From: DASZVP01 sp035546935 | Lineage (GTDB): Bacteria > Patescibacteriota > Saccharimonadia > Saccharimonadales > UBA4665 | Assembly: GCA_035546935.1 (NCBI GenBank) | Contig: DASZVP010000002.1 | Location: 124,001 to 188,000 of the forward strand | Direction of reading: 5' to 3' | Length of the DNA stretch: 64,000 nt | Shown here: one piece after another, positions 26,225 through 34,306 of the stretch | Layout: each line of letters opens with the position of its first letter | Numbering within the stretch: the first letter of the stretch is position 1 | Made by a program: the position numbers and the translations under genes | The notes under the pieces: model-generated | The model's database searches: none | What the model saw: only the letters and a program-made list of their open reading frames with translations | Told to the model about the DNA's origin: nothing

Positions 26225-26675
26225 AAAACCAACACTGGCCGAATTGCAGGCCCAGCTCGAGCAGCTGACCGCTGCCTTGCAGCACGAGCGTGCCGATGCT
26301 GTCAATCTGCGTCGTCGTCATGAAGAACAGATTGCCAGCTTGCGCAATACTGTTAAAGCTACGGTGGTGGCCGACCTTTTGCCGGCCATCGACAACTTTG
26401 AACGTTCTCTCAAACATGTGCCAGCCAACCTGGAAGGCAACGACTTTGTTAAAGGCGTCCAGGGCGTCGTTAAGCAATTTGAAAAGACTCTGGCCGACCT
26501 TGGCGTCGAGCGCATCAAAACCGTGGGTGAGCCATTTGACCCCCGTTATCACGAAGCCGTCAGCGTTGAGGAAGGTGCAGGCGATCACGAAGTGGTCAGC
26601 GAGGAACTTCAAGCCGGCTACAAACTTGGCGACGATGTGATCCGCCACGCCATGGTCAAAGTTTCACGAGCCTAA
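26214..26675 (+). CDS. grpE: Nucleotide exchange factor GrpE
   Basis: GrpE releases ADP from DnaK. This 153-residue form has the N-terminal coiled coil (ELQAQLEQLTAALQHERADAVNLRRR) and the head with VVADLLPAIDNFERSL and GVERIKTVGEPFDPRYHEAV, typical of the family. The start is a TTG at 26214 within the end of the preceding gene; no better in-frame start lies near the coiled coil. It ends PGV-like VIRHAMVKVSRA, the family's C terminus. It lacks the long disordered N terminus of many GrpEs. Confidence 0.94.
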   Translation: MSTKKPTLAELQAQLEQLTAALQHERADAVNLRRRHEEQIASLRNTVKATVVADLLPAIDNFERSLKHVPANLEGNDFVKGVQGVVKQFEKTLADLGVERIKTVGEPFDPRYHEAVSVEEGAGDHEVVSEELQAGYKLGDDVIRHAMVKVSRA

Positions 26676-26676
26676 T

Positions 26677-27066
26677 ATGAACGCCGAGTATCCTGATAGG
26701 CTTATGACTGAGCGGCAGCAAGCTGCTTATACGTGGGCTGTGGGCATGTGGCGGGGCTATTTAGCAGGGGAAAATGGTGTTGTTTGGCCTACTGCCAACG
26801 AACAGCTTTTAATGCTGGGCGTCTTGGCGGAGTCCGGCTTTTCCAAGTATGACGCCGGTCCTCTCTGTAATTTGGCAAGAATTGAAGCAATGGAAATGGG
26901 CGATATCAATGCTGTCACTAAAAACGACAAGCTGAAGCGACTTTCACGCGGAGCCTTACATTTTTTATGTGATTTTTTGATGTGGGCGAAACCAGCCGCA
27001 GTTGCTTACGGGGCGCTTGTCCCCAACGACATTATCACAAGCCATAGTGAAGAAAACAACAACTAG
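26677..27066 (+). CDS. Uncharacterised protein downstream of grpE
   Basis: This 129-residue soluble, mostly helical protein is from no family I recognise. It starts 1 nt after grpE and is the last gene before the second CIRCE. Features include an aromatic stretch (AYTWAVGMWRGYL), ESGFSKYDAGPLC and a helical end (ALHFLCDFLMWAKPAAVAYG). Position makes it a member of the HrcA regulon. Part of the second CIRCE begins immediately at its stop. Confidence 0.65.
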   Translation: MNAEYPDRLMTERQQAAYTWAVGMWRGYLAGENGVVWPTANEQLLMLGVLAESGFSKYDAGPLCNLARIEAMEMGDINAVTKNDKLKRLSRGALHFLCDFLMWAKPAAVAYGALVPNDIITSHSEENNN

Positions 27067-27089
27067 CACTCTTGACTCATGAGTGCTAA
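27063..27089 (+). promoter_or_regulatory. CIRCE operator with embedded -35, dnaK promoter
   Basis: TAGCACTC-N9-GAGTGCTA (27064-27088) is a near-perfect CIRCE. The -35 TTGACT (27072-27077) again lies in the spacer, and TACAAT (27095-27100) follows 17 nt later. It controls the 70-residue gene, dnaK and the gene after it. Confidence 0.95.
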
Positions 27090-27123
27090 ATTACTACAAT
27101 AAAATCAGCACTTTGGAGCTAAA

Positions 27124-27336
27124 ATGTCTGACCTTGACCCACAAATTAAAGCGTTAAGCACAAGCCGACCTCTGCAAGCAATGACAGAGTGGATGTGCGA
27201 ATGGGTACTCGACACTTTTGGAGGCACCAGAGAGTCGCAAGCAGGCAAAGTAGTTACGGCCGCTGCGCTAAACCCCACCGTCCAAAGTACTATTCGACTT
27301 CACCATCCAACCACAACAGAAGTAAAAGGAGATTAA
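27124..27336 (+). CDS. Small protein upstream of dnaK
   Basis: This 70-residue protein is not one I recognise. It contains MTEWMCEWVLDTFGG and a polar C terminus. GGAG precedes the ATG by 5-6 nt. It is the first gene behind the second CIRCE and ends 3 nt before dnaK, so it is heat-shock controlled. It could be a real small protein or a translated leader that couples to dnaK, which has its own strong AAGGAG. Confidence 0.6.
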   Translation: MSDLDPQIKALSTSRPLQAMTEWMCEWVLDTFGGTRESQAGKVVTAAALNPTVQSTIRLHHPTTTEVKGD

Positions 27337-27339
27337 TCA

Positions 27340-29277
27340 ATGGCTAAAATTATTGGTATCGACTTAGGTACGACTAACTCGGCAATGGCCGTTATGCAAT
27401 CCGGCAAGCCGGAAATTATCGCTAACAGCGAAGGTGCCCGCACCACGCCGTCAGTTGTGGCGGTTAATAAAAACGGCGAACGTTTAGTTGGTCAGGTGGC
27501 TCGGCGCCAGCAGGTGACAAACCCCAAGAACACTATTTATGAAGTTAAGCGCCTGATCGGCCGCAATTTCAATGACAAAGAAGTCCAACGTGACCTGAAA
27601 TTGATGGGCTACGAGATCGTCAAAAGCGGCAATGGCGTCAAAGTTAAGATGGCCGACAAAGAGTATAGCCCTGAGGAAATCAGCGCCATGATCCTTGGCA
27701 AACTGAAGACCGACGCCGAAGCCTTCTTGGGCGACAAAGTCACCGAAGCTGTCATTACTGTGCCGGCCTATTTTGACGACTCGCAGCGCCAAGCCACTAA
27801 AGACGCCGGCAAAATCGCTGGTCTGGAAGTTAAGCGCATCATTAACGAACCAACCGCCGCTGCTTTAGCCTACGGCCTGGACAAGGGCGAGAAGAAAGAC
27901 GAAAAAATCGCCGTCTACGACCTTGGTGGTGGTACTTTTGACGTCTCGATCCTGGAATTGGGCGACGGCGTTTTCGAAGTTAAATCAACCAACGGCGACA
28001 CCCACCTCGGTGGTGCCGACTTCGACCGCGTGCTAGTTAACTACTTCGCCGACGAGTTTAAAAAAGAGTCTGGCATCGATGTTGGCGATGACAAAGCTGC
28101 CATGCAGCGACTGCGAGATGAGGCTGAAAAAGCCAAAATCGAGCTGTCCACGGCTCAAGAAGTCGACATCAACCTGCCATTCCTGACTGCTGATGCTGAC
28201 GGTCCGAAGCACTTCGAACACAAGCTGACCCGGGCCAAACTCGAGAGCCTGGTCGGCGACCTAGTCGACAAGACCGCCGCACCCTGCGAGAAGGCTCTGA
28301 AAGACGCCGGTCTAAAGGCCAGTGACATTGACGCCGTGGTTTTGGTCGGTGGTATGACCCGCATGCCGGCCGTCCAGGAAAAAGTTAAGAGCATTTTTGG
28401 CAAAGACCCAATGAAAGGCGTAAACCCGGACGAGGTCGTGGCCGTCGGTGCCGCCATTCAAGGTGGCGTGCTCCAGGGCGACGTCAAAGACGTCCTGCTT
28501 TTGGACGTGACCCCGTTGAGTCTCGGCATTGAGACCATGGGCGGTGTCATGACCAAGCTAATTGAGCGCAATACCACTATTCCAACTTCGAAATCTGAAG
28601 TATTCTCGACGGCTGCCGACAACCAGCCGCAGGTCGAGATTCACGTGGCTCAAGGTGAGCGCGACATGATTGCCGACAACAAATCTCTGGGCCGCTTCAT
28701 TTTGGACGGCATTGCACCGGCTCCACGCGGTATTCCCCAGATTGAAGTCACCTTTAACATTGACGCCAACGGTATCCTGAACGTCACCGCCAAAGACAAG
28801 GGCACCGGCAAAGAACAGTCGATCACCATCTCAGGCTCCGGCAACTTAGACAAAACTGAAGTCGAAAAAATGGCCAAAGAAGCCGAGGCCCACGCTGACG
28901 AAGACAAGGCCAAGCGCGAAGCCGTCGAAGCCCGCAACCTGCTCGACAGCGCCGTTTACCAAGCTGAAAAACTGAAGAGCGACAATGGCGACAAACTGTC
29001 CGACGACGACAAGAAGACTTTGGACGATGCCGTCGAGGCTGCCAAGAAAGTTGTTGGTGACGAAGCCTCCGACAAAGACGCTCTGGAAACGGCCGCCAAA
29101 GAATTGAACGACAAAATCATGCCCATCGGCGCCAAGCTCTACGAGCAAGCTCAGGCTGCCGAGGCTGATGCTACGGCTGATGACGACTCTGACGACAAAT
29201 CAGACAAGAAAAAGTCTGACAAATCCAAAGACGAGCCCATCGAAGGCGAAGTCGTCGACGAAGACAAGGAAAAATAG
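27340..29277 (+). CDS. dnaK: Molecular chaperone DnaK (Hsp70)
   Basis: This 645-residue protein has the full Hsp70 plan: GIDLGTTNS at the N terminus, VPAYFDDSQRQATKDAGKIA, IINEPTAAALAYG and VYDLGGGTFDVS in the ATPase domain, the linker DVLLLDVTPLSLGIETMGG, the substrate-binding beta domain and a helical lid. The C terminus is a long acidic tail (DDDSDDKSDKKKSDKSKDE) ending in EGEVVDEDKEK. AAGGAG lies 9 nt before the ATG. It is CIRCE-controlled. Confidence 0.98.
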   Translation: MAKIIGIDLGTTNSAMAVMQSGKPEIIANSEGARTTPSVVAVNKNGERLVGQVARRQQVTNPKNTIYEVKRLIGRNFNDKEVQRDLKLMGYEIVKSGNGVKVKMADKEYSPEEISAMILGKLKTDAEAFLGDKVTEAVITVPAYFDDSQRQATKDAGKIAGLEVKRIINEPTAAALAYGLDKGEKKDEKIAVYDLGGGTFDVSILELGDGVFEVKSTNGDTHLGGADFDRVLVNYFADEFKKESGIDVGDDKAAMQRLRDEAEKAKIELSTAQEVDINLPFLTADADGPKHFEHKLTRAKLESLVGDLVDKTAAPCEKALKDAGLKASDIDAVVLVGGMTRMPAVQEKVKSIFGKDPMKGVNPDEVVAVGAAIQGGVLQGDVKDVLLLDVTPLSLGIETMGGVMTKLIERNTTIPTSKSEVFSTAADNQPQVEIHVAQGERDMIADNKSLGRFILDGIAPAPRGIPQIEVTFNIDANGILNVTAKDKGTGKEQSITISGSGNLDKTEVEKMAKEAEAHADEDKAKREAVEARNLLDSAVYQAEKLKSDNGDKLSDDDKKTLDDAVEAAKKVVGDEASDKDALETAAKELNDKIMPIGAKLYEQAQAAEADATADDDSDDKSDKKKSDKSKDEPIEGEVVDEDKEK

Positions 29278-29792
29278 TGCCTGCTCCGGCCAAGTCAGAA
29301 TCGCCATTCCCTTACCACCCTGAAGTTTGGCGCTCAATCAACGCTCTAAGTGTTGCAGTTCTGGCCGAGCAAGACATTCATTCTGACCCGGCTGGCGGGC
29401 CAGCTGTAGTTGACACTACTTGGCGGCTGATAGGCCTTGGCTTTGCGTGCCGTCTAGAAAGGCCATTGCTTATCCCGGATGACGAGACGATCTATACCTT
29501 AGCGTTTGAAAATGATCAAAAAGGCATGCGTAATCTCAGAGGGCAAACTGCATTCATTGCTGCGGGCGATCGCCGACCAGCCAAGCACCGACCTTACGAC
29601 TACGGCATTCTGAAATATTGTCAGGCCCAAGGACTAATTGAAGAGCCGGAGGGTGTTTTGCCGGATAGATATATCCGCACCATAGGGAAAATATCTGATC
29701 CAGGCGACCCCAAAAAACGCATTCGTGGCTTCGAAAACTTGATTAAGGATTTATTAGAGCCGGCTTCTCGCGGCAATAAACCCGCCCTTTGA
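29277..29792 (+). CDS. Uncharacterised protein between dnaK and dnaJ
   Basis: This 171-residue protein starts at a GTG that shares its first base with the last base of the dnaK stop. I recognise no family. It contains EQDIHSDPAGGPAVVDTTWRL, basic GDRRPAKHRPYDYG and a C terminus rich in Lys/Arg. It appears soluble. Its tight coupling to dnaK suggests a co-chaperone or client-related role, which is inference only. dnaJ follows 39 nt later with its own promoter. Confidence 0.65.
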   Translation: MPAPAKSESPFPYHPEVWRSINALSVAVLAEQDIHSDPAGGPAVVDTTWRLIGLGFACRLERPLLIPDDETIYTLAFENDQKGMRNLRGQTAFIAAGDRRPAKHRPYDYGILKYCQAQGLIEEPEGVLPDRYIRTIGKISDPGDPKKRIRGFENLIKDLLEPASRGNKPAL

Positions 29793-29831
29793 CAAACTAC
29801 AAGCGTAAAACTGATAAAATAGGCAGTACAT

Positions 29832-30926
29832 ATGGCTAAGCGTGACTACTACGAAGTTTTAGGCGTCTCTAAAGATGCCAGCGCCGACGAAATTAAAAAA
29901 GCATTTCGTAAGGCGGCTATTGAGCATCATCCAGACCGCGGCGGCGACGAAACCAAATTTAAGGAAATTAACGAGGCTTACGAAGTCTTAAAAGACCCGG
30001 CCAAAAAACAGCGCTATGACCAGTTTGGTCACGCTGGTGTCGGCGGCAACGGCGGCAACCCGTTCGCGGGCTTTGGCGGGGCCGGCGGTCAAAATATTAA
30101 CTTTGACTTCGGCGACCTCGGCCTGGGCGACATTTTCAGCAGCTTTTTTGGCGGTGGTGCACCCGGCGGCGGCCGGCCCCGCCAAGCCCGCGGCCGCGAC
30201 GTGGAAACTGGCATCGAAATCAGCTTCGAGCAAGCCGTTTTCGGAACCGAAGTAGACCTCCATCTAAACCTCGACGATACTTGTGAGCACTGCAAGGGTA
30301 CAACCGTCGAGCCTGGCCATGAGCTAAAAGCCTGCGACCAATGTGGTGGCAGCGGCCAAGTCGTCACCGCCACACGAACCATTTTTGGCAACATTCAGCA
30401 GGCCATGGTCTGTCCAAAATGTCAGGGCAGCGGCAAGGTGCCTGAGAAAGTTTGTTCTGTCTGTCACGGCAAAGGTACTCAAGCCAAGCGCCAAACCGTC
30501 CAGCTGAAAGTTCCAGCCGGCATTGACGACGGCGCCGTTATACGCCTGCGCGAACATGGCGAAGCGGTGGCAAACGGGCCGAAAGGTGATTTGTATGTCA
30601 ATGTCCGTGTTAAACCGCACAAACACTTCACCCGCGAAGGCGATTTAATCTTAAGTCAGGAACATGTCGGCATGGTGGATGCGGCGCTGGGCACCGAAAT
30701 TGAAGTCGATACCGTCGACGGCCCGATTCGTATGAAAGTCCCCGCCGGCACGCAAAGCGGCAGCGACTTTAAATTATCCAATCATGGTGTGCCGCACATC
30801 AAAGGCGGCACGCGCGGCGCCCATATTGTCACGATTCTAGTCGATACACCGACCAAGCTCACCAAAGACCAACAAGAGCTCCTTCGCAAGTTTGATCAGG
30901 GCAAAAGCAAACGGTCCTGGCGCTAG
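29832..30926 (+). CDS. dnaJ: Chaperone DnaJ (Hsp40, type I)
   Basis: This is 364 residues: J domain with HPD at 33-35, Gly/Phe-rich linker (about 75-125), zinc-finger region with four CxxC-type motifs, and C-terminal substrate domains. The first zinc motif reads CEHCKGTT rather than CxxCxGxG; the other three (CDQCGGSG, CPKCQGSG, CSVCHGKG) are standard. A promoter with TTGACA and TAAAAT/GATAAA precedes it, with no CIRCE. The stop codon lies inside the left arm of a long inverted repeat. Confidence 0.97.
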   Translation: MAKRDYYEVLGVSKDASADEIKKAFRKAAIEHHPDRGGDETKFKEINEAYEVLKDPAKKQRYDQFGHAGVGGNGGNPFAGFGGAGGQNINFDFGDLGLGDIFSSFFGGGAPGGGRPRQARGRDVETGIEISFEQAVFGTEVDLHLNLDDTCEHCKGTTVEPGHELKACDQCGGSGQVVTATRTIFGNIQQAMVCPKCQGSGKVPEKVCSVCHGKGTQAKRQTVQLKVPAGIDDGAVIRLREHGEAVANGPKGDLYVNVRVKPHKHFTREGDLILSQEHVGMVDAALGTEIEVDTVDGPIRMKVPAGTQSGSDFKLSNHGVPHIKGGTRGAHIVTILVDTPTKLTKDQQELLRKFDQGKSKRSWR

Positions 30927-31017
30927 GGTATAGCTTCAGGAAACATCAGCCGAGTGCAACCAGAGCGGCTAAAGCCGCCCTGCGTGAAACGTGTTCCTGA
31001 AGCTATAGCCTAGCGCC
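30919..31017 (+). repeat. Long inverted repeat with inner hairpin at the dnaJ 3' end
   Basis: The 24-nt arms at 30919-30942 and 30994-31017 are complementary except for one position. Inside lies a second stem, GCGGCT-AA-AGCCGC, extended to 10 bp with one mismatch (about 30961-30982). The whole folds as a ~99-nt branched or stacked hairpin. There is no T run, so it is not an ordinary terminator. It may stabilise or process the dnaJ mRNA, or be a mobile REP/MITE-like element. Confidence 0.75.
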
Positions 31018-31063
31018 GAAACCCCTTGTGCTTTAGATTAGAATTGCCATAATAGGGCTTAAG

Positions 31064-31177
31064 ATGAAACGGCTAAACAATCAGTCTGGATTTATACCTC
31101 TGTTAATCTCTATTTTAATTATCGTTGTTGCACTGATTTACCTGGCCTACACCCGGGTTGTGCATGCTCAGCAATAA
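31064..31177 (+). CDS. 37-residue prepilin-like membrane peptide
   Basis: The peptide reads MKRLNNQSG, then FIPLLISILIIVVALIYLA, and ends in RVVHAQQ. It has a basic leader, a G|F junction and one helix, i.e. a prepilin-type N terminus with almost no outer domain. CATAAT lies 10 nt before the ATG. The length, helix and placement in a gap otherwise empty support a real gene, but a chance ORF is possible. Confidence 0.5.
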   Translation: MKRLNNQSGFIPLLISILIIVVALIYLAYTRVVHAQQ

Positions 31178-31235
31178 GACAAAAACTCATTCCGCTATTG
31201 CCTAAAACAGATATAAATGTTATAATACACCAGAT

Positions 31236-31676
31236 ATGAAATTCACCTGGTCGAACTTTATGCGTGCCGCCAACCCGAAGACCATTGGGCCTTTGCTGGT
31301 GGTGGATATGCCGCTGTTTGGCATTGAGGGTCTTGAGGCCAAAGTCGATACCGGTGCTTTCTCGGGGGCACTGCATGCGACAAAGATCCGCGAAGTTGTT
31401 GGTGACGATGGCAAGAAGCGTCTGCGATTTTCACCTTTAGGCAGTAGTGACCATACTCTGGAAGTGGAAAAGTATCATCGTCGCCGCGTGCGCAGCAGCA
31501 ACGGCATCGCCGCGCGCCGCTACGCCATCGATACTGAGGTCACGATTTTAGGTCAAACTTATCCAATCACCATCACCCTGACCAACCGCAGCAGCATGAA
31601 GTATCAGATGCTGATTGGCCGCAGTTTTCTGCAAATGCACGGATTTTTAGTTGACGTTAACCGTAATAACGAGTAA
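31236..31676 (+). CDS. Retropepsin-like protease of the RimK-associated (RimB/DUF785) family
   Basis: This is 146 residues. AKVDTGAFSGALHA carries the catalytic-type Asp (D38-T39-G40), and LIGRSFLQMHGFLVDV is the typical second motif. This family, often called ATP-dependent zinc protease, is found beside RimK ligases and trims the Glu tails that RimK adds. Here it lies 12 nt before a RimK-type gene, matching that arrangement. TATAAT lies 9 nt before the ATG. Confidence 0.9.
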   Translation: MKFTWSNFMRAANPKTIGPLLVVDMPLFGIEGLEAKVDTGAFSGALHATKIREVVGDDGKKRLRFSPLGSSDHTLEVEKYHRRRVRSSNGIAARRYAIDTEVTILGQTYPITITLTNRSSMKYQMLIGRSFLQMHGFLVDVNRNNE

Positions 31677-31688
31677 GGTGGGGCTGCC

Positions 31689-32591
31689 ATGAACATTGCT
31701 ATTTTGTCTAAAGGCTCGGGCAATTATTCGACTAAGCGCCTGGTTGAAGAGGCTGAAGCGCGCGGCCACAACGTCCGCATTATTAACTATTCGAAGTGTT
31801 ACATTACCGTCGAAAGCGGCAAACCGGTCGTTCGTTATAACGGTGAAGCGGTCAGCAATATCGATGTTATTATCCCTCGCATTGCCACCAATCTAACTGG
31901 TTACGGCAGCTCGATTGTCCGTCAGTTCGAAATGCAAAACGTACCTACGGTCACCAGTTCGATTGCCATTGTCCGTTCTCGCGACAAACTGCGCAGCATG
32001 CAGCTGCTGGCTAAAGCCGGTATTGGCATTCCTAAAACCGTTTTTGCCCGCGAAGCCAGTGACCTGGACGACGTTTTGGAGCAAGTCGGCGGCGCACCGG
32101 TAATTATTAAGGTCGCCCGCGGCACTCGCGGCAACGGCGTAGTTTTAGCCGAAACTCGCAAAGCTGCCAAAGCCGTGATGCAGGCTTTTTATGTTGAAGG
32201 TGTGAGCTTTGTGGTGCAAGAATTTGTGGCCGAAAGTGCTGGTGTCGACATTCGTGTCTTCGTGGTCAACGGTAAGGTTGTAGCCAGCATGCTGCGCCAG
32301 AGCCTGGATGACGATTTCCGCAGTAATATCGCCCAGGGCGGTGAGGGCATCACTGTTAAGCTGACCGACGAAGAGCGCAAAACAGCCCGCGCGGCCGCTA
32401 AAGCTATGGGCCTGCCCATCGCCGGCGTCGACATGATGCGCTCCAACGACGGCCCCAAAGTGTTGGAAGTTAACTCCAGCCCTGGTTTCAAGATCGAAAA
32501 AGTGACCGGCCGTAACGTGGCCGAAAAAATTATCGATTATGCCGAGTTGGTGGCAAAAACAGGTCGCCGCAAAGACAAGGTCGGCGCGTAG
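31689..32591 (+). CDS. RimK-type ATP-grasp ligase (ribosomal S6 glutamate ligase-like)
   Basis: This 300-residue ATP-grasp enzyme shows the ATP-binding segment VIIKVARGTRGNGVVLAE, FVVQEFVAESAGVDIRVFVV, and the metal site DMMRSNDGPKVLEVNSSPGF. Relatives add Glu to the C terminus of ribosomal protein S6 or make other amino-acid ligations. GTGGGG and ATG follow the protease gene closely, so the pair form an operon. The true acceptor protein is unknown. Confidence 0.92.
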   Translation: MNIAILSKGSGNYSTKRLVEEAEARGHNVRIINYSKCYITVESGKPVVRYNGEAVSNIDVIIPRIATNLTGYGSSIVRQFEMQNVPTVTSSIAIVRSRDKLRSMQLLAKAGIGIPKTVFAREASDLDDVLEQVGGAPVIIKVARGTRGNGVVLAETRKAAKAVMQAFYVEGVSFVVQEFVAESAGVDIRVFVVNGKVVASMLRQSLDDDFRSNIAQGGEGITVKLTDEERKTARAAAKAMGLPIAGVDMMRSNDGPKVLEVNSSPGFKIEKVTGRNVAEKIIDYAELVAKTGRRKDKVGA

Positions 32592-32617
32592 CTACACGCT
32601 TATGTTATGATTACGAC

Positions 32618-33127
32618 ATGAGTCCTGCCCTTGTTCTTGGCGCAATTATTGTATTGCCGATTTTTGTTTTAATGCTGCTACGCGTAAACGCGGCGCTTGT
32701 TTTCCTGAGTCTCTGTTTAGGCGATGTGCTAGTACAGTTTGTTGCTGGCGACGCCAACTCGTTTTTTAGTCTACTGTCCAAGCAAAACGTGACAGCTAAG
32801 CCAATAAGTACCAGCGACCAGACGATCCATCTAGTGTTGTTGCTGTTCCCCGTGGTGCTGACCACCATTTTTATGATACGAACTGTGCACGGCACCAAAC
32901 TACTGCTTAATTTCTTGCCGGCATTAGGGGTGGGACTCCTTGGTGCGCTATTGGTTGTGCCGCTGCTCTCGCCAGGCTTAAACAGCGGTATCTTAAATAC
33001 TAGCCTCTGGCAGCAGGTGACACAGGCTCAAAACTTGATCGTTGGCAGCAGCGCCTTAGTGTGTATGTTTGCACTCTGGACGCAACGCTCCAAAGTTGGC
33101 TTAGGCAGACACCACAAAAAACATTGA
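32618..33127 (+). CDS. Uncharacterised four-helix membrane protein
   Basis: This 169-residue protein has hydrophobic segments near residues 5-45, 68-88, 95-118 and 138-155, with a basic C terminus (LGRHHKKH). I recognise no family. The first helices are CvpA-like in feel, but no diagnostic motif is seen. TATGAT ends 6 nt before the ATG, implying a leaderless mRNA. It stands alone between the RimK operon and the next membrane gene. Confidence 0.72.
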   Translation: MSPALVLGAIIVLPIFVLMLLRVNAALVFLSLCLGDVLVQFVAGDANSFFSLLSKQNVTAKPISTSDQTIHLVLLLFPVVLTTIFMIRTVHGTKLLLNFLPALGVGLLGALLVVPLLSPGLNSGILNTSLWQQVTQAQNLIVGSSALVCMFALWTQRSKVGLGRHHKKH

Positions 33128-33190
33128 TCAAAGTCACATGACGCTTACGCTAATATTGGTATACTACGAAGTAACTAACAAGGAGCTAGC

Positions 33191-33745
33191 ATGGCCAGTA
33201 AAACTGAGCGTCGCCGGATAATCGATAAAACCTTAACATCGCTTGGCGTCGTTGCGACACTGGCCTTGCTGCTGATAGGTGGCTTGGCCTGGTGGGCAGG
33301 CTCGTTCGTAACGAGCAATGTCCACGACCAGTTAGCGGCCCAAAAAATTTACTTTCCCGAGGTTGACAGCCCGGCGTTAACCGCCTTGCCCGATGAGCAG
33401 CGAGCCGCAGTGGCCCAGTATGCTGGCCAGCAAGTATTGACTGGCGCCCAAGCTAAAGTTTTTGCCGACGATTTTATCGCAGTCCACCTGAGTAAGATCG
33501 CTGCCGGCCAAACCTATTCAGAAATTAGCGCCCAAGCCCAGGCTAACCCAAGTGACACGCAGCTTCAAGCCCAAGCCAACACCTTATTTAAAGGCGAAAC
33601 GCTTCGCGGCTTGCTGCTTGGCGATGCCTACGCCTTCGGCACTGTCGGCCAAATTGCTCATGTGGTTGCTCTTGTGGCGCTGATTGCCGGTGCCTTTATG
33701 CTGGTGCTAGTGCTGCTTGGTTTGCTGCATTTGGCACGTCTCTAG
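33191..33745 (+). CDS. Uncharacterised membrane protein with extracellular helical domain
   Basis: This is 184 residues: a basic N terminus, a helix (about 18-40), an external Ala/Gln-rich helical region (about 45-150), then a second hydrophobic stretch (about 152-182). I recognise no family. TATACT and a good Shine-Dalgarno (AAGGAG, 7 nt from the ATG) precede it, so unlike its neighbours it has a conventional leader. Its TAG stop overlaps the stop of the convergent small gene in the motif CTAG. Confidence 0.75.
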   Translation: MASKTERRRIIDKTLTSLGVVATLALLLIGGLAWWAGSFVTSNVHDQLAAQKIYFPEVDSPALTALPDEQRAAVAQYAGQQVLTGAQAKVFADDFIAVHLSKIAAGQTYSEISAQAQANPSDTQLQAQANTLFKGETLRGLLLGDAYAFGTVGQIAHVVALVALIAGAFMLVLVLLGLLHLARL

Positions 33746-33897
33746 TCCTGCTTCTGAGGAACTTTTTCACCTTTTTGGCGGGCTTTGGAGAGGCCAACAG
33801 CAATAGCTTGCTGGCGGCTCTTAAACTTACCTTCGTGTTTGTGTTCGTGCATGGTTTTTTCAACTTCCTTGCTAGCTTTGGGATCGTACTTGTTCAC
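33742..33897 (-). CDS. Small basic protein, DUF6496-like
   Basis: This 51-residue protein begins at the GTG at 33897, with AAGGAGG about 6 nt upstream. The sequence contains MHEHKHEGKFKSRQQAIAVGLSKARQKG and ends in basic residues, matching the DUF6496 pattern (KSRKQAIAIGLSEARKKG). Such proteins are small, basic and widespread; their function is unknown, with a nucleoid or stress role suspected. It has the strongest Shine-Dalgarno of the region. The next gene upstream is a KGG stress protein. Confidence 0.8.
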   Translation of the reverse strand: MNKYDPKASKEVEKTMHEHKHEGKFKSRQQAIAVGLSKARQKGEKVPQKQD

Positions 33898-33922
33898 GTT
33901 CGCCTCCTTTCATAAATAGAGC

Positions 33923-33982
33923 CGCCCTGGCAAGCGTAGAGCCAGGGCGACTTCTAGCCGGCTAAGCCACGTTAACCGGCTA
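33923..33982 (-). terminator. Two hairpins between the KGG and DUF6496-like genes
   Basis: CGCCCTGGC-N9-GCCAGGGCG (33923-33949) is a perfect 9-bp stem. TAGCCGG / CCGGCTA (33955-33961 with 33976-33982) forms a second. They lie in the 104-nt gap downstream of the KGG gene. There is no long T run, so termination is possible but not certain; an mRNA-processing role is the alternative. Confidence 0.5.
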
Positions 33983-34001
33983 CACGGTTTAACTAGCTAA
34001 G

Positions 34002-34199
34002 CTAGCTTGAACGGCTGCTGTTGCGGCCACCGCGAGCTTTCGCTTCTGTAGGTTGAGCGGCAGCGCCTTTCTTGCCGGCTTCGCTAGCCCGGCGCGAACC
34101 TTTCTCAAATTTGCCGCTACTCATTTGGCCACCTTTACTGGCTTGCTCCTGAGTGTCATCGCGGTTACCGAATTGACCTGGATTGTTTGGATCAGGCAT
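34002..34199 (-). CDS. KGG-type stress-related small protein
   Basis: This 65-residue hydrophilic protein has two KGG-like units: GNRDDTQEQASKGGQ, then GSRRASEAGKKGA, followed by a basic disordered tail. KGG repeats (PF10685) mark GsiB/con-10 type general-stress proteins. GGAGG lies 6-7 nt before the ATG. It neighbours another small basic protein on the same strand. Confidence 0.82.
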   Translation of the reverse strand: MPDPNNPGQFGNRDDTQEQASKGGQMSSGKFEKGSRRASEAGKKGAAAQPTEAKARGGRNSSRSS

Positions 34200-34306
34200 A
34201 TTAACCCTCCCTCATTAAATTAATAATTGAGGTTATTACTATAGCCGCAACTCGTGCAACCGTCAGTGAGATTACGGCTTGCAATGTATGTTATACAGAT
34301 AGATTT

